Assembly (NCBI GenBank): GCA_029339505.1
Contig: JAQISU010000179.1
Span: 17,298,001 to 17,362,000 of the forward strand
Direction: 5' to 3'
Source of the DNA: Unio delphinus
Taxonomy: Eukaryota > Mollusca > Bivalvia > Unionida > Unionidae
Length of the DNA stretch: 64,000 bases
Both the position numbers and the translations under genes were made by a program. The notes beneath the pieces are model-generated. The model was not told the origin of the DNA. It was given only the letters and a program-made list of their open reading frames with translations, and did no database searches. Below, piece by piece: positions 28,082 through 38,444 of the stretch (the first letter of the stretch is position 1; every line of letters begins with the position of its first letter).

Positions 28082-29930
28082 GTTCGTTTATAAAATGAAT
28101 GATACCATCCACGACAAGCGCAAGCAGATTGAGAGTTGGGTCGAGTATTGATCGGAATTGTTCTCCAGAAAGAACCACGTTACCAACTATGCCCTCAACG
28201 CCATTGAAAACCTCTCGCTATTGGCCGAACTTGACAAGAAACCTACTATGGCAGACTAAAGAAGGCCTAAAAGATAATGTCCTTAGGTGAAGCCCCAGGG
28301 AAGGATGGTTTCTTAGGAAACGTTATCAGGTGCGCCTTCAACGTGCTACTCACACACCCGCATGACATCCTCTGCCAGTGCTGAGATGAGTGTGCAGTGC
28401 CTCATGACATAAGAGACGCCAACATAGTAACCCTGTACAAAACAAATGCGACATAAGTGACTGCAACAACTACAAGGGCATATACCTTCTCAGTATTGTG
28501 GGTAAAGTCTTCTCATGCGTCATCCTGAACAGACTGCAGACGCTTGCTGACAGAGTGTATCCAGAGTCGCAGTACGGGTTCCGCGTAGAGAGGACCACAA
28601 TCGGCTTGATCTTCTCCGTCAGGCAACTGCAGGAGAAATGCAGAGAACAACATAAACCCCATCTTCCTGGCCTTTATAGACCTCACCAATGCGTTCGATC
28701 TGATCAGCAGAGACGGACTCTTCAAATCCTGGCGAAGATTGGATTTCCTCCAAAGCTGCTAAACATGATCCAGTCTTTCCACGGTGACATGAAAGGCACA
28801 GTGCACTACGATGGCTCAATGTCTGACCCCTTCAGCATCCACAGCGGAGTGAAACAGGGGTGTGTCCTAGCCCCCACACTCTTCAGCATCTTTTTCGCAG
28901 TCCTGATCAAGCATGCTTTTAAGACGTCAACAGAAGGAATTTATCTGCACACGCGATCAGACGGCAAACAAAACCTGGCACGACTAAAGGCAAAGAGCAA
29001 AGTTCGTGAAGTAACCATCAGGGACATGATATTCGCAGACGATGCTGCCCTATCCACTCATACAGAAGCTGTGTTACAGCACCTGATTCACCGCTTTGCT
29101 AAAGTATGGGGTGAGTTTGGGCTGGTCACCAGTCTGAAGAAAACAATCATGGTGTGTCAGAATGCGGACCCAAGCATCGTCATCAACAACTACGAACTTA
29201 ACTTAGTCAGTCAGTCAGTTCACGTACCATGGCTCTACCTTCATCAAAATCCTAACATTCGATGCTGAGCTCAAAAAACGGACAGGAAAGCCATGAACAA
29301 GTCTCTCCGGATTGTCGCAAAGAGTATGGAACAACAGTATGCTGACTCTGAACACTAGGATATCCGTGTACCGTACCTGCGTGCTAAGCACACTGCAGCA
29401 TGCTAGTTAAACCAGGACTCTGTACATCTCACAAGAGAAACGTCTGAGCGCCTTTCACATGCAATGTCTCCGACGCATACTTGAGACCTCTTCGAGTGAT
29501 CGAATAACAAACAACAAGGTGCTTGAACGTGCCACGATTCTCAGCATGGTCACACTTCTCCGCCAACGTCGCATCAGATGGCTGGGTCATGTACGTCGAA
29601 TGGATGACGGACGGGTCCCCAAAAATCTTCTTCATTCGGAACTTGCCTCTGGCAAAAGGTCAGCAAAAGGTCAATCGGACGGCCACATCTCATCGTCAAT
29701 GATGTTTGTAAGAACGACATAAAAGCCCTTGACATCGAAGTCAACACCCAGGAAGAGCATGCTGTAGACAGGCACTCTTGGCGACAAGCTCTGATCACTG
29801 GTTTAAAAGCCGGCGAGGACAAGCTACGCTTGCAAGCTGACGAAAAGCGATATAGGAGGAAAAAGAAGCAGCTGAAACACAAACCAGACTCAGCTTTCAA
29901 GTGCAGCACGGACTGCCACTTCCCTCGTTT
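28082..29930 (+). pseudogene. Broken non-LTR retrotransposon (reverse transcriptase)
   Basis: The longest frame (28498-29268, 256 aa) holds reverse transcriptase blocks: GKVFSCVILNRLQ, YPESQYGFR, GVKQGCVLAPTLFSIFF and the catalytic FADDAAL. A frame slip near 28670 distorts the block before GVKQGC. Downstream, 29459-29722 encodes RRIRWLGHVRRMDDGRVPKN, typical of the C-terminal end of LINE-type ORF2 proteins in invertebrates. Several frame changes and stops show it is inactive. No clear 5' end or poly-A tail is seen. Confidence 0.85.
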
Positions 29931-30775
29931 GGCTACAGACGCTGCACAACCACCAAACGGGACATCTCTCATGGGCGCACTTATGACGTCTCTCGAGACT
30001 AATAGATACCAGCTAACTAAGGTAAACCAAATAGCAGACCCAGACGTAAGTTTAGGCTTGGAAACAGATGTCTTTATGTACTACTGAATACTAACTCTGT
30101 TTGGAAAAAATAAATTTGATACTCTTCATATTTGGATCTTTGTTGTCCTTCATCTCGCACCCCTTGAAAGCACCGCCATTGAAAGGAAGTGCGCATGCGC
30201 TTGAAATGAATAAAATAAAATTCTCCCGCCAAGTCCATGGAGCATGCCCAAAAAAATCGGAAAATCCGGCCCTCGACCTTTCCAAGCTACACTCTGAAGA
30301 AACTGAGGGTAACATGTAGAGGAGGCAAAAGCCTAGTCGTCCTGTGTGTATCACTCGCGGTCAGTGACCCCCTAAAAGGCTCTCAAATATGTTGAAGAAG
30401 CTGAATTGACTATACCGTTGTCAATAATTGTCTTCATTGCGTGTGTGTGCTACAGAATATTTCTCGAAGAAACACAACTATAGCATAATAAAGGAATATA
30501 GCTTAATAATAGGAAAAATGTAGTTAGAGTACTCGCCAATCATATGTGCCACCATTAAAAATTGTTTGAAGTGTTATGTTTCATATTCAGAACTAGTATT
30601 ATGGTCGGTTAATCTGCTCTTTTATCACATTTAACCATTGAGATGGACAGTTGTGTAACGGTTTACAAATCTACAAACTCTGGAAAGACAAGATTTATTC
30701 TGCACTTTATATCAATAAAAAAAATCAATTAAGGAAATGTTTATTTTACAGCATATTTCGATGTGTAAATGAACG
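29931..30775. other. Non-coding host DNA before element 2
   Basis: No gene, repeat or RNA is recognised. The last bases abut the target duplication AGATT (30776-30780). Confidence 0.6.
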
Positions 30776-30780
30776 AGATT

Positions 30781-31083
30781 AGCAGCAGAAGGGGAGAATC
30801 AGACAACATTTTTAGACAAGTTTTCACTAAAATCACGCTTAAAAACAATGAAACCAATGACATCAGGCCCCAATGTGTGTGTGAATCATGGATTAGGTCC
30901 AAAAAAAAAATATGAAAAAATTGATGAAATTAATGAAATCCTCCATCGATTTTTGGGAAAAGGGACTACAACGTCGTTGTCACTCACTAGAACTTTCAGT
31001 TCTGGTTAACAAAAATCATAAATGATTACAACCGAATATTTGATCCAGTCCGATACGATATCGTGTTCGAGGGTCATGTAAAT
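30781..31083 (+). repeat. Element 2 left terminal inverted repeat
   Basis: About 303 bp, matching 45259-45561 in inverted orientation. Its outer 245 bp is non-coding. Its inner part covers the last 20 or so codons of the ATPase gene. Apart from the terminal AGCAGCAGA it is unrelated to the repeats of element 1. Confidence 0.92.
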
Positions 31084-31687
31084 TTATTGTTACAAATCCG
31101 TGTGGGGCAGACTGAGCATGACTAAAGAAATTTCTAAATTGATTGAAGTCCATATCAGAACACCATGTCTGCCAAATATTTCGTAGCGTATGTGTATCAA
31201 CGCCTTTGAATACAGCAAGCATATTACAGTTATCTCTAATCACTTTTGGAATCTGAGTGTAGCGTTGAGTGACATAGATCACATCAGTGTTTTTATGCCT
31301 GCCTCGGGAAAATATTCTAGCAGGATTTTTTTGATTATCTAACATGACATCGTCGTATACAACTAAATTGTTGATACTTCCATCGAGGTCATTCACGGAT
31401 GGCGCCTCGTCAATATCGGTTATAAATTCAATAACATCCTCGCCGGCAATCTCTGAAGCGTTTTCATTAAAATCTTTTAGCACTTCATAGCATCGTTGAT
31501 CATCTACGCTAGGGGCAATTAAATACAACTTATCCCACTTCATCCATCTCATTATTAAATTGAGCAACAATTGCGTCTTACCGGATCCAGATGGCCCGAT
31601 TATAATCATCCGGATAGAGTTTGGTAGCGCTGCATGATGCTTCACTGGTTCTCTTGTTTTAGTCGCTGAAAAATCAATTATATTCAT
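31016..31687 (-). CDS. Packaging ATPase (A32/FtsK-like), open copy
   Basis: 223 aa. Walker A GPSGSGKTQLLL is near residue 30, Walker B NLVVYDDVML near residue 110, and a polar motif DVIYVTQRYTQIPK near residue 145. These are the signatures of the Polinton/NCLDV A32-like genome-packaging ATPase, which pumps DNA into capsids. The start MNIIDFSATKTREPVKHHAA is shared with element 1. The 3' end lies inside the terminal repeat, and a copy of it is therefore present at the other end of the element. It is divergent from the zinc-ribbon gene with 17 bp between the start codons. Confidence 0.92.
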   Translation of the reverse strand: MNIIDFSATKTREPVKHHAALPNSIRMIIIGPSGSGKTQLLLNLIMRWMKWDKLYLIAPSVDDQRCYEVLKDFNENASEIAGEDVIEFITDIDEAPSVNDLDGSINNLVVYDDVMLDNQKNPARIFSRGRHKNTDVIYVTQRYTQIPKVIRDNCNMLAVFKGVDTHTLRNIWQTWCSDMDFNQFRNFFSHAQSAPHGFVTINLHDPRTRYRIGLDQIFGCNHL

Positions 31688-31704
31688 ATCTCTTTACATA
31701 AATT

Positions 31705-31902
31705 ATGGATCTATATTGCGTGAAGTGTAAGGCGCGTACTGGCACAGATGACTTGACGACGATTACAACTAAAAATAACCGATCAGCGCTTTCTGGTAAA
31801 TGCGTACAGTGTAGTACAAAGAAATTTAGATTTGTTTCTAAACCCAAGGAACCCAAGGAACCTTTAAAAAAAAACGAGGAGGTGATATCGCTGCCAAATT
31901 AG
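31705..31902 (+). CDS. DUF5679-like zinc-ribbon protein (element 2)
   Basis: 65 aa: MDLYCVKCKARTGTDD, then SGKCVQCSTKKFRFV, then a short Lys/Glu-rich tail with KEPKEP. It reads into the run of nine A in the same register as the element 1 copy (KKNEEVIS) and stops soon after. It is out of frame with PLA2, as in element 1. Confidence 0.7.
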   Translation: MDLYCVKCKARTGTDDLTTITTKNNRSALSGKCVQCSTKKFRFVSKPKEPKEPLKKNEEVISLPN

Positions 31903-31921
31903 CAAAACTCCCTGGAACCCC

Positions 31922-32233
31922 ATGGGCAAAATACCCGGAGAAAAACACCTTCCAGGGTATAGTTATTGTGGACCGGGAACAAGACTTGATATCAGACTCA
32001 ATGATCAAAATCAGCCCCGACCCGGTGAGGAACCAATAAACGCTATTGATAAGGCCTGTCACCTTCATGATGTTGCTTATAAAAGTAGCAATTTGCAACA
32101 CAGGCATCTAGCAGATGTGAAATTAATTCATGCGTTGAATTCTATCACTGATAAATCCTTCAAAGAAAAATTGGCTTCCTTTTTGATAAAATCGGCAATG
32201 AAAAGCAAATTGATGTTAGGTGCTGGTAATTAA
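31922..32233 (+). CDS. Phospholipase A2 domain protein (element 2)
   Basis: 103 aa from an ATG inside CCATGGGC. The calcium loop YCGPGT and catalytic HD in CHLHDVAY are intact. Relative to element 1 one C is missing near 31935, so the first residues are read in a different frame from the homologous upstream part. The true start is therefore uncertain. Confidence 0.75.
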   Translation: MGKIPGEKHLPGYSYCGPGTRLDIRLNDQNQPRPGEEPINAIDKACHLHDVAYKSSNLQHRHLADVKLIHALNSITDKSFKEKLASFLIKSAMKSKLMLGAGN

Positions 32234-32240
32234 TAACAAC

Positions 32241-33128
32241 ATGGAATCTATTTATTATTCCCCAAGAGGATACTGGAAGGGTAACGCTGCAATCAGTAAA
32301 CTCGCTAGCGCCGCAAAAGTGAAAAAAACCACTGCGGCTCATTGGTTATCCAAACAGGCACTATGGCAAATTTATCTACCACCGCCTAAACAAATTCAAT
32401 TCTCGCATTTTGATGTGACCTTTCCTAATGAAGTTCATCAGGCTGATCTATTATTTCTGCCACATGATCGTGGTTACAAATATGCGTTAACTGTAGTTGA
32501 TATTGCAAGTCGATACAAAGAAGCAGAACCGTTAAAAACAAAATCAGCCACTGAAGTGGCTTCTGCATTTGAAAGGATTTATCGAAGGAGCCCTCTGCAC
32601 TGGCCAAATCTGTTACAAGTTGACCCGGGCAAGGAATTTCAGGGTGCAGTGTTATCTACAATGAAATATCACAATGTCGCTATCAGACGAGGGCATACTG
32701 CACTGCATCGTGATCAGGCCATTGTAGAACGATTTAATCGGATTCTTGCTGAGCGGTTATTTGGATATCAATATGCAAAAGAATTCATCCAAGAAAAAAG
32801 ATCCCGTGAATGGGTTAAGAGATTACCAGGTGTAGTTACCGCACTGAATAACGAGATTACTAGAACCATCAACATGAAACCTATCAACGCGATTAAAAAG
32901 AAGTCGATACCTGAAAAACCACAAAAAGATTTCAAAGAACCAATTCTTGGTAGTAATGTCATTGTGAGGTATTTATATGAACCAGGAGAGCTTGAGGGTG
33001 GTACAAAAAGGGCTACTGATCCTATTTGGAGTGTTACTGCACACAAGATATCTAGTATAACACGATCTACGGGTAGACCTCCAATCTATAAACTGGATTC
33101 AACTGCCCCTTCAACGGGGTTTTACTAG
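32241..33128 (+). CDS. Polinton integrase (element 2, altered C-terminus)
   Basis: 295 aa from the ATG at 32241. It has the same catalytic residues and spacing as element 1 (HQADLLFLPHD, VDPGKEFQG, DQAIVERFNR). Near 33108 the frame shifts relative to element 1 and the product ends about 18 residues early. The DDE core and most of the SH3-like region are intact, so activity could remain. Confidence 0.9.
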   Translation: MESIYYSPRGYWKGNAAISKLASAAKVKKTTAAHWLSKQALWQIYLPPPKQIQFSHFDVTFPNEVHQADLLFLPHDRGYKYALTVVDIASRYKEAEPLKTKSATEVASAFERIYRRSPLHWPNLLQVDPGKEFQGAVLSTMKYHNVAIRRGHTALHRDQAIVERFNRILAERLFGYQYAKEFIQEKRSREWVKRLPGVVTALNNEITRTINMKPINAIKKKSIPEKPQKDFKEPILGSNVIVRYLYEPGELEGGTKRATDPIWSVTAHKISSITRSTGRPPIYKLDSTAPSTGFY

Positions 33129-33178
33129 ACAACAATTACAAGTGATACCCGAGGATACTCAATTGCCACCCCATGGTC

Positions 33179-33448
33179 TTAACTAGCACCCTTGCGTCTA
33201 TTGCACTCAAGACAAGTCAACATCACATTATTTCTGACATGACCGAGATTGTTATTTTTTCTGTCTACGGTGAATTGGCGAGGATCCTTATCCGAATACT
33301 GCCAACGCATTATACAATTGCAACTCGCGCAGTGATTATTCTGTTGTTTCTTCAAAGTGATTATTAATTTAGCATCAATATCAAATTCTCGTTGTTTTTT
33401 TTTTGTCTTGTTGTTTGTAACCGGAGAGTTTTTTATCAATAATATCAT
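33179..33448 (-). CDS. Small HNH endonuclease
   Basis: 89 aa with its own ATG, overlapping the 3' end of the polymerase-helicase gene by 68 bp in another frame. Motifs are CASCNC, FTVDRKNNNLGHVRNN and CLECNRRKG, giving two CxxC zinc knuckles around a degenerate HNH core. Small HNH proteins of this type nick or cut DNA. Here it could serve in terminal resolution or homing, which is speculation. It is convergent with the integrase. Confidence 0.75.
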   Translation of the reverse strand: MILLIKNSPVTNNKTKKKQREFDIDAKLIITLKKQQNNHCASCNCIMRWQYSDKDPRQFTVDRKNNNLGHVRNNVMLTCLECNRRKGAS

Positions 33449-36400
33449 CTATTGTGGTGTCATTATCATCGCCAATGATTTCATCATCGCCTGACTCTGT
33501 CAGGACAATTCTTCGAAGCTGATTTATTTTTCGTACTCTGGATACTGAAAGATAGACTAAATTCGACCATTCTATGCGATTATCTACCATCCAAACAATT
33601 GTATCCGATATAGTCAATCCCTGTGAAGAATGTATCGTCACTGCGTATCCTAGCGTCCACGGGGATTTATTAGCACGCAATGCATCTTCAACGACATTGA
33701 TATCAACCAGCACAATATCATTTAATACGAGAATTTGTTTTTCACTCTGTCCTGGAATATCAACTTCGATGTTCTGTTTTCGTGTATCCGATGGCCTATA
33801 ACAGAGGGGCACTGGAAGCGTTGCAAATTTTTGTTTATGCAATTCAAATAACTTCATCTGAAGTGTGTCCCTGACTATTTTTCTACTTGCAATGATCAAA
33901 TCGTTTGGTCTCCACGCTTCCCAAAACTCATTCATGGGAGTTTCCGAAATTATTTCACGGGTTATTTCACACTGGATTCTATCCGGTTGTAATCTAATTA
34001 GTTTCTTCAATTCTTTTAATTCATTATCAAGTGATCTATGATCAGTATCAATTTCTTCATAATAGTCTACAAAACCCTTTAGCCATTCATGGGGAGATGC
34101 ACCGACAAATGGTGGTGGTTGGCCGTGATCACCGCACATGACGACTTTTGTATTCTTCAATAAAAACCACTCAAGAAATATTTTTAAGACATCTTCTGAC
34201 ACTGTGTCTATTTCATCCCAAATCATGATTTCAGGAATAAATTTCTCTCCCATGCGCTCAGGAGTCCATTTATCTCCCTTCCATCGGAAAAAGCTGTGAT
34301 AAGTGCAGGCATTTACCCCTCTCTGTATCATTTCTCTATGAGTTGGTGTTAGCACAATCATGTTAGAAACGCTAGCGTTTCCACGACGGAATAACTCAAT
34401 TGCCCGGGTTGTTTTTCCTGACCCACCACAGCCGTTTAAATAAACTGTTTTATACAGGCATATTGGATCAGAAATCGGTGGTGCACTAGAAAATTCTGAA
34501 CACTGATTGCTTTCTAAGTAATTATTTTCAATGGTAACATCTGCTGATGGAATATAATCATGAATCATTTCTTTCTTAATTCTCCATGATCCCCATTTCT
34601 CGTTGCCAGTAGCCTTAAAATCAGCCATTTTGCTATTTATGTAAAATGAGTCAGTAGCAACTCTAACTGCGGTGGTAGGAAATCTATTGATCATTGAAAA
34701 CAGATTGATAGAAGCATAACCAAGCATAGAAGCTCTCAAATGTGTGTACTGCGGATGGTATCCATCATTGTAGGTAACAATTGTACCCAATTTGGTTCCA
34801 TCGGACAGAAATACGTCCTTACGATTGACATATAAGCCCTTATTCGTTAGATCCGCGATTAGAAAATCGTATTCAGCGTTGTCTATAATCAATCGTGAAG
34901 AATATTTCGTATTATCATCTTTGCCACCTTGGGTAAATTTACCGATTATTCTTCGTCCAAGATTTTTTGCTTCATTGTTTCTGATTTCAAATAACTGTTG
35001 GGACCAATCCATGATTTGTTGTTCATTAAAATCAGGAAACAGTTTTCGCTCTTCGCTAATTATTTTTTCTAGATCAGGTTGTGGTAACCAGACTGATTTC
35101 TGTGCTCGATAGGATATAATTGCTTCACTGACAATTAATGATTTTAACATCTTACAATCAAGCATATACCGTAATAACACTATTGCCATCCAGTGTTTTT
35201 CAGACATGTGTTTACCAATCCAAAGATAACTACACGGATGAAGTCCTTCAGCCATTTCAAATGATACTACACAAGCGAATCCGGTTAAATCAAAATCAGG
35301 AAGTGGTCCATTAATAGCAACACGGGTCATTTCGTGTGTAGGGTGTCCAAATCGTTTGAAATATTTCTCGCATTCTCCATACCCAAGAAAACTTCCTGGA
35401 TAACACGCAATCATATCAACGGAAATAACGGTATCAGCGGTGTATTTTGTGTTCCATAATCCGCCGTGGCCGTATTCAAGACAAGACAATTTGACATCTG
35501 ATAAAAACTCACTTCGTGTTGGTTTCCACGCGTTTTTCTTTCTAGCAAAATGTGCTGCAATGGATGGTACTGTGAAACAGTTTGCTAATAATTGATCGTC
35601 TTCTTCTCCGTCCCCAGAAAACTCACTAGCTAGTTGTTTCATTTGATTCTGCAGCTCTTCAGTACGGTATAATTCTCCGTTAGGTCTTACAAACTGATCA
35701 AATTTGCATTCTTCGTCTGAATTACTATGAAATAGCCACACTGACACAGGATCGTTTTTACTCAAATGGTAAATAGCATCAAATAATTTCTGCTCTGAAA
35801 AAAACTCTTCGGTTCCAAACAGATATTTTACGGTTCTATCCCGTGGGAATATTGTTACTGCAGATGACCACGCGTGTTCGTTATGATCAATAATTTCAAT
35901 GGGGGCTCCCTGTGATTTATATTTCGATTCGTATAATACTTCTCCGGTGATTGTCCTTACCGATATTGGAAATCTTAATGATTTTTCTAATTTAGTTATA
36001 TCCTGAATTGTTGCTCCATGCTCTTTTTCCGTGAACTCCCACTCGGTTATTTTTTTTCGTCTTAGATCAGTTAGTTTATTTCCCCGGGACGCATTTGTGA
36101 AGTGTTCTATTATTCGTTCTGCTACACAATTGAGGCCTGTCGAATATTTCATGGGTGCTAGTTTTGAAATATCAGGTTTTTCATTGAGCGGATAGATCCC
36201 GTAAACAACTGCTGTGACAGGATAAGATCTTTCATAGTAGGGTTTATCAATTCCAGTCAAAATTCCCGGTTTGGAATCCTGATTCACGGTGACAGTTTTT
36301 TTGCCCCTGAGAATGGGTTCAAATTTATCCCTAATGATCCATTTGCCATCCTCACGGATAATGAATTTAATTCGGAAAAAATGACTTTTTTCCCCAAGAT

Positions 36401-36884
36401 GTGAAATGATCACTGCTGCCTTTTCATCATTCATGGTAGCGTCAACAACACCATCAATTCGAAATGTTGACCAACAATAAGATGCTCCATCACGCTTGAA
36501 TTCATTAAAACAGTCTTTGATGGCTTTATCAAGAATTTTATTCTTGGGTGTATTACAAATTATATCAAGATTGAATTGAGCATCCTTCCATGGTGATCTC
36601 ATGTTTCCGTCTCTTGTACGTTTGTTACGTTTTTTGGGTCTATCGATATTAAATCTAGGATTGATTTTCAATAATCTCTTAAACTCTTTCATGTTTCCGT
36701 CTCTTGGACGTTTGTTACGTTTTTTGGGTCTATCGATATTAAATCTAGGATTGATTTTCAATAATCTCTTAAACTCTTTCATGTTTCCGTCTCTTGGACG
36801 TTTGTTTCTGTTTACTACACGTTTTTTGGGTCTATCGATATTAAATTTAGGGTTAATTTTTAATAATCTCTTAAACTCTTTCAT
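33381..36884 (-). CDS. Polymerase-like / SF1 helicase fusion (element 2)
   Basis: 1167 aa, colinear with the element 1 protein. Visible motifs are SVDMIACYPGSFLG (motif A), LGRRIIGKFTQGG, VATDSFYI (motif C), Walker A GCGGSGKTT, Walker B IWDEID, and GYAVTIHSSQGLTIS. The N-terminal repeat array is shorter, with three to four units. The ancestral start is probably near 37033, but a run of seven A near 36921 shifts the frame there, so the open frame now begins inside the repeats. Loss of the extreme N-terminus need not destroy function. Confidence 0.8.
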   Translation of the reverse strand: MKEFKRLLKINPKFNIDRPKKRVVNRNKRPRDGNMKEFKRLLKINPRFNIDRPKKRNKRPRDGNMKEFKRLLKINPRFNIDRPKKRNKRTRDGNMRSPWKDAQFNLDIICNTPKNKILDKAIKDCFNEFKRDGASYCWSTFRIDGVVDATMNDEKAAVIISHLGEKSHFFRIKFIIREDGKWIIRDKFEPILRGKKTVTVNQDSKPGILTGIDKPYYERSYPVTAVVYGIYPLNEKPDISKLAPMKYSTGLNCVAERIIEHFTNASRGNKLTDLRRKKITEWEFTEKEHGATIQDITKLEKSLRFPISVRTITGEVLYESKYKSQGAPIEIIDHNEHAWSSAVTIFPRDRTVKYLFGTEEFFSEQKLFDAIYHLSKNDPVSVWLFHSNSDEECKFDQFVRPNGELYRTEELQNQMKQLASEFSGDGEEDDQLLANCFTVPSIAAHFARKKNAWKPTRSEFLSDVKLSCLEYGHGGLWNTKYTADTVISVDMIACYPGSFLGYGECEKYFKRFGHPTHEMTRVAINGPLPDFDLTGFACVVSFEMAEGLHPCSYLWIGKHMSEKHWMAIVLLRYMLDCKMLKSLIVSEAIISYRAQKSVWLPQPDLEKIISEERKLFPDFNEQQIMDWSQQLFEIRNNEAKNLGRRIIGKFTQGGKDDNTKYSSRLIIDNAEYDFLIADLTNKGLYVNRKDVFLSDGTKLGTIVTYNDGYHPQYTHLRASMLGYASINLFSMINRFPTTAVRVATDSFYINSKMADFKATGNEKWGSWRIKKEMIHDYIPSADVTIENNYLESNQCSEFSSAPPISDPICLYKTVYLNGCGGSGKTTRAIELFRRGNASVSNMIVLTPTHREMIQRGVNACTYHSFFRWKGDKWTPERMGEKFIPEIMIWDEIDTVSEDVLKIFLEWFLLKNTKVVMCGDHGQPPPFVGASPHEWLKGFVDYYEEIDTDHRSLDNELKELKKLIRLQPDRIQCEITREIISETPMNEFWEAWRPNDLIIASRKIVRDTLQMKLFELHKQKFATLPVPLCYRPSDTRKQNIEVDIPGQSEKQILVLNDIVLVDINVVEDALRANKSPWTLGYAVTIHSSQGLTISDTIVWMVDNRIEWSNLVYLSVSRVRKINQLRRIVLTESGDDEIIGDDNDTTIDDIIDKKLSGYKQQDKKKTTRI

Positions 36885-37044
36885 GTTTCCGTCTTTTGGA
36901 CGTTTGTTTCTGTTTACTACACGTTTTTTTGGGTCTATCGCGATTAAATCTAGGATTGATTTTCAATAATCTCTTGAACTCTCTATCAGCATTGAATTTA
37001 GCATTTTTCGAAGTCAATCTCTTGAACTCCTTCATGCTATATAT

Positions 37045-37112
37045 AAAACAGGTGTCTAAATGAAAGATTTATGTATAATCAATCACTGCAAAATGAGTCA
37101 GTCATTGAATTA
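37045..37112 (+). pseudogene. Remnant of the zinc-binding protein gene
   Basis: Only the first dozen codons (MKDLCIINHCK) and the last few before the stop (matching the ELDKQ end of element 1) remain. About 340 bp of cysteine-rich interior present in element 1 is deleted. Confidence 0.75.
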
Positions 37113-37131
37113 GACAATAGTGTAGTATATA

Positions 37132-37623
37132 ATGACCCAAGAATTCAGACTACACCCAGTGATTAAAAATTACGAAGCATCCAGTGATGGTACTGTCAGA
37201 AACCGTAGACTGAAGAACCCAATTGGGTGTGATAATGGTATGGGGTATTTGGTGTTTAATGTTGGAAGGAAGACATTTCGCAATCATCGTTTCGTATTTG
37301 AATGTTTTAATGGATTGATCAAAGATGGTTTTGTTATTGATCACATTGATTCTAATCCAAAGAACAATTCTTTATCCAATCTGCAAGCTATCACACAAAG
37401 TGAGAATATCAAACGAGGAAGGACTGGCACTTGTTCAAATAAAGCGAGACCAGTGAAATCTTTGAATACAACAACTAACGAAGAGAAAATATTTCAATAA
37501 TTATATGAAGCCGGCAAGTATTTCAATATTTGTAGAACTTCAGTACGATTCGTTGCAGAGGGGATAACCAAAACGGCTATTTCAAAAAAGACGGGACAAA
37601 AAGTTCAATTTAGTTATATCTGA
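37132..37623 (+). pseudogene. NUMOD/HNH endonuclease, truncated by a stop
   Basis: The first 122 codons match the element 1 protein, including the HNH core VIDHIDSNPKNNSLSNL. A TAA at 37498-37500 ends the frame before the NUMOD1-like DNA-binding tail. The tail remains recognisable in the same frame to 37623, so a single substitution caused the loss. Confidence 0.85.
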
Positions 37624-37682
37624 TGCGTCATAATTTCCAATTAGAGATATGTCATTCTTATAGAATAATGAATTCTGAAAAC

Positions 37683-38024
37683 ATGAATAGCATCATAGTT
37701 GAAATAGCAAAATTGAAAAATCAGGATATCAAACTATCAGATGGATTAAATCCTGATCAAATTGTGTCTGATTTTCAGGATATAGAATACGGGGTTAGCA
37801 CTAACAAATATATGCTACCCAAGAAGTATGCACTCATCAAAAGAATTCAGAATTCTATTAAAGACTCTCTTTCATTTTCCAGTGACATCAGTGTGTTCGT
37901 TCCGTTGTATACTATCGTAGAGGGAATACGAAAAGAATTGGGGTACGAATACGAATTGAAAAAAGAAGTCAACTCTAAAATTAGAAACCTACGAACATTA
38001 ATTCAAGAAAATGAACAATTTTGA
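37683..38024 (+). CDS. Small conserved helical protein (element 2)
   Basis: 113 aa from the ATG that matches the element 1 start (MNSI). The conserved core is LSDGLNPDQI and the C-terminus RTLIQENEQF. The function is unknown. Conservation of length and of both ends in the two copies supports selection. Confidence 0.6.
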   Translation: MNSIIVEIAKLKNQDIKLSDGLNPDQIVSDFQDIEYGVSTNKYMLPKKYALIKRIQNSIKDSLSFSSDISVFVPLYTIVEGIRKELGYEYELKKEVNSKIRNLRTLIQENEQF

Positions 38025-38153
38025 TTGCCCGACCATTGATTGCCCGACCATTGATTGCCCGACCATTTTATCATCGACCCTCATTTTTTTTAGCCGACCC
38101 TCAAGGGGATGTCAAAAATCGATGGACGATGTGTCAGATTGATCAAAATAGAA

Positions 38154-38335
38154 TGGAGCAACTCACAGTATTATTTATTTTATATACAATTATGTGACTT
38201 GCTCCATCATTGATAGAGCCGTTAAAACAATCAAATAACACTTCCATGACCATATCAAAAATCATCCGACATGTCAAAAAAGTGGAGCAACTCACAGTAT
38301 TATTTATTTTATATACAATTATGTGACTTGCTCCA
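38154..38335. other. Two tandem hairpins with conserved loop; candidate origin
   Basis: Hairpins at 38154-38206 and 38283-38335 lie within a 129-bp direct duplication. Each has the stem TGGAGCAA/TTGCTCCA, extended by CTCAC/GTGAC, and the loop core TTATTTTATATACAATTA. The loop is the reverse complement of the loop at 12521-12570 in element 1, as expected from the opposite orientation, while the stem sequence differs but still pairs. Confidence 0.65.
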
Positions 38336-38444
38336 TCAATGATAGAAGGTGTCTCACGATGAAATAACACTTCTATGACCGTATCAAAAATCATCCGACA
38401 TGTCAAGTGTTTTGCAATTGAAAAATGGTTTCTGATTTCAAATA

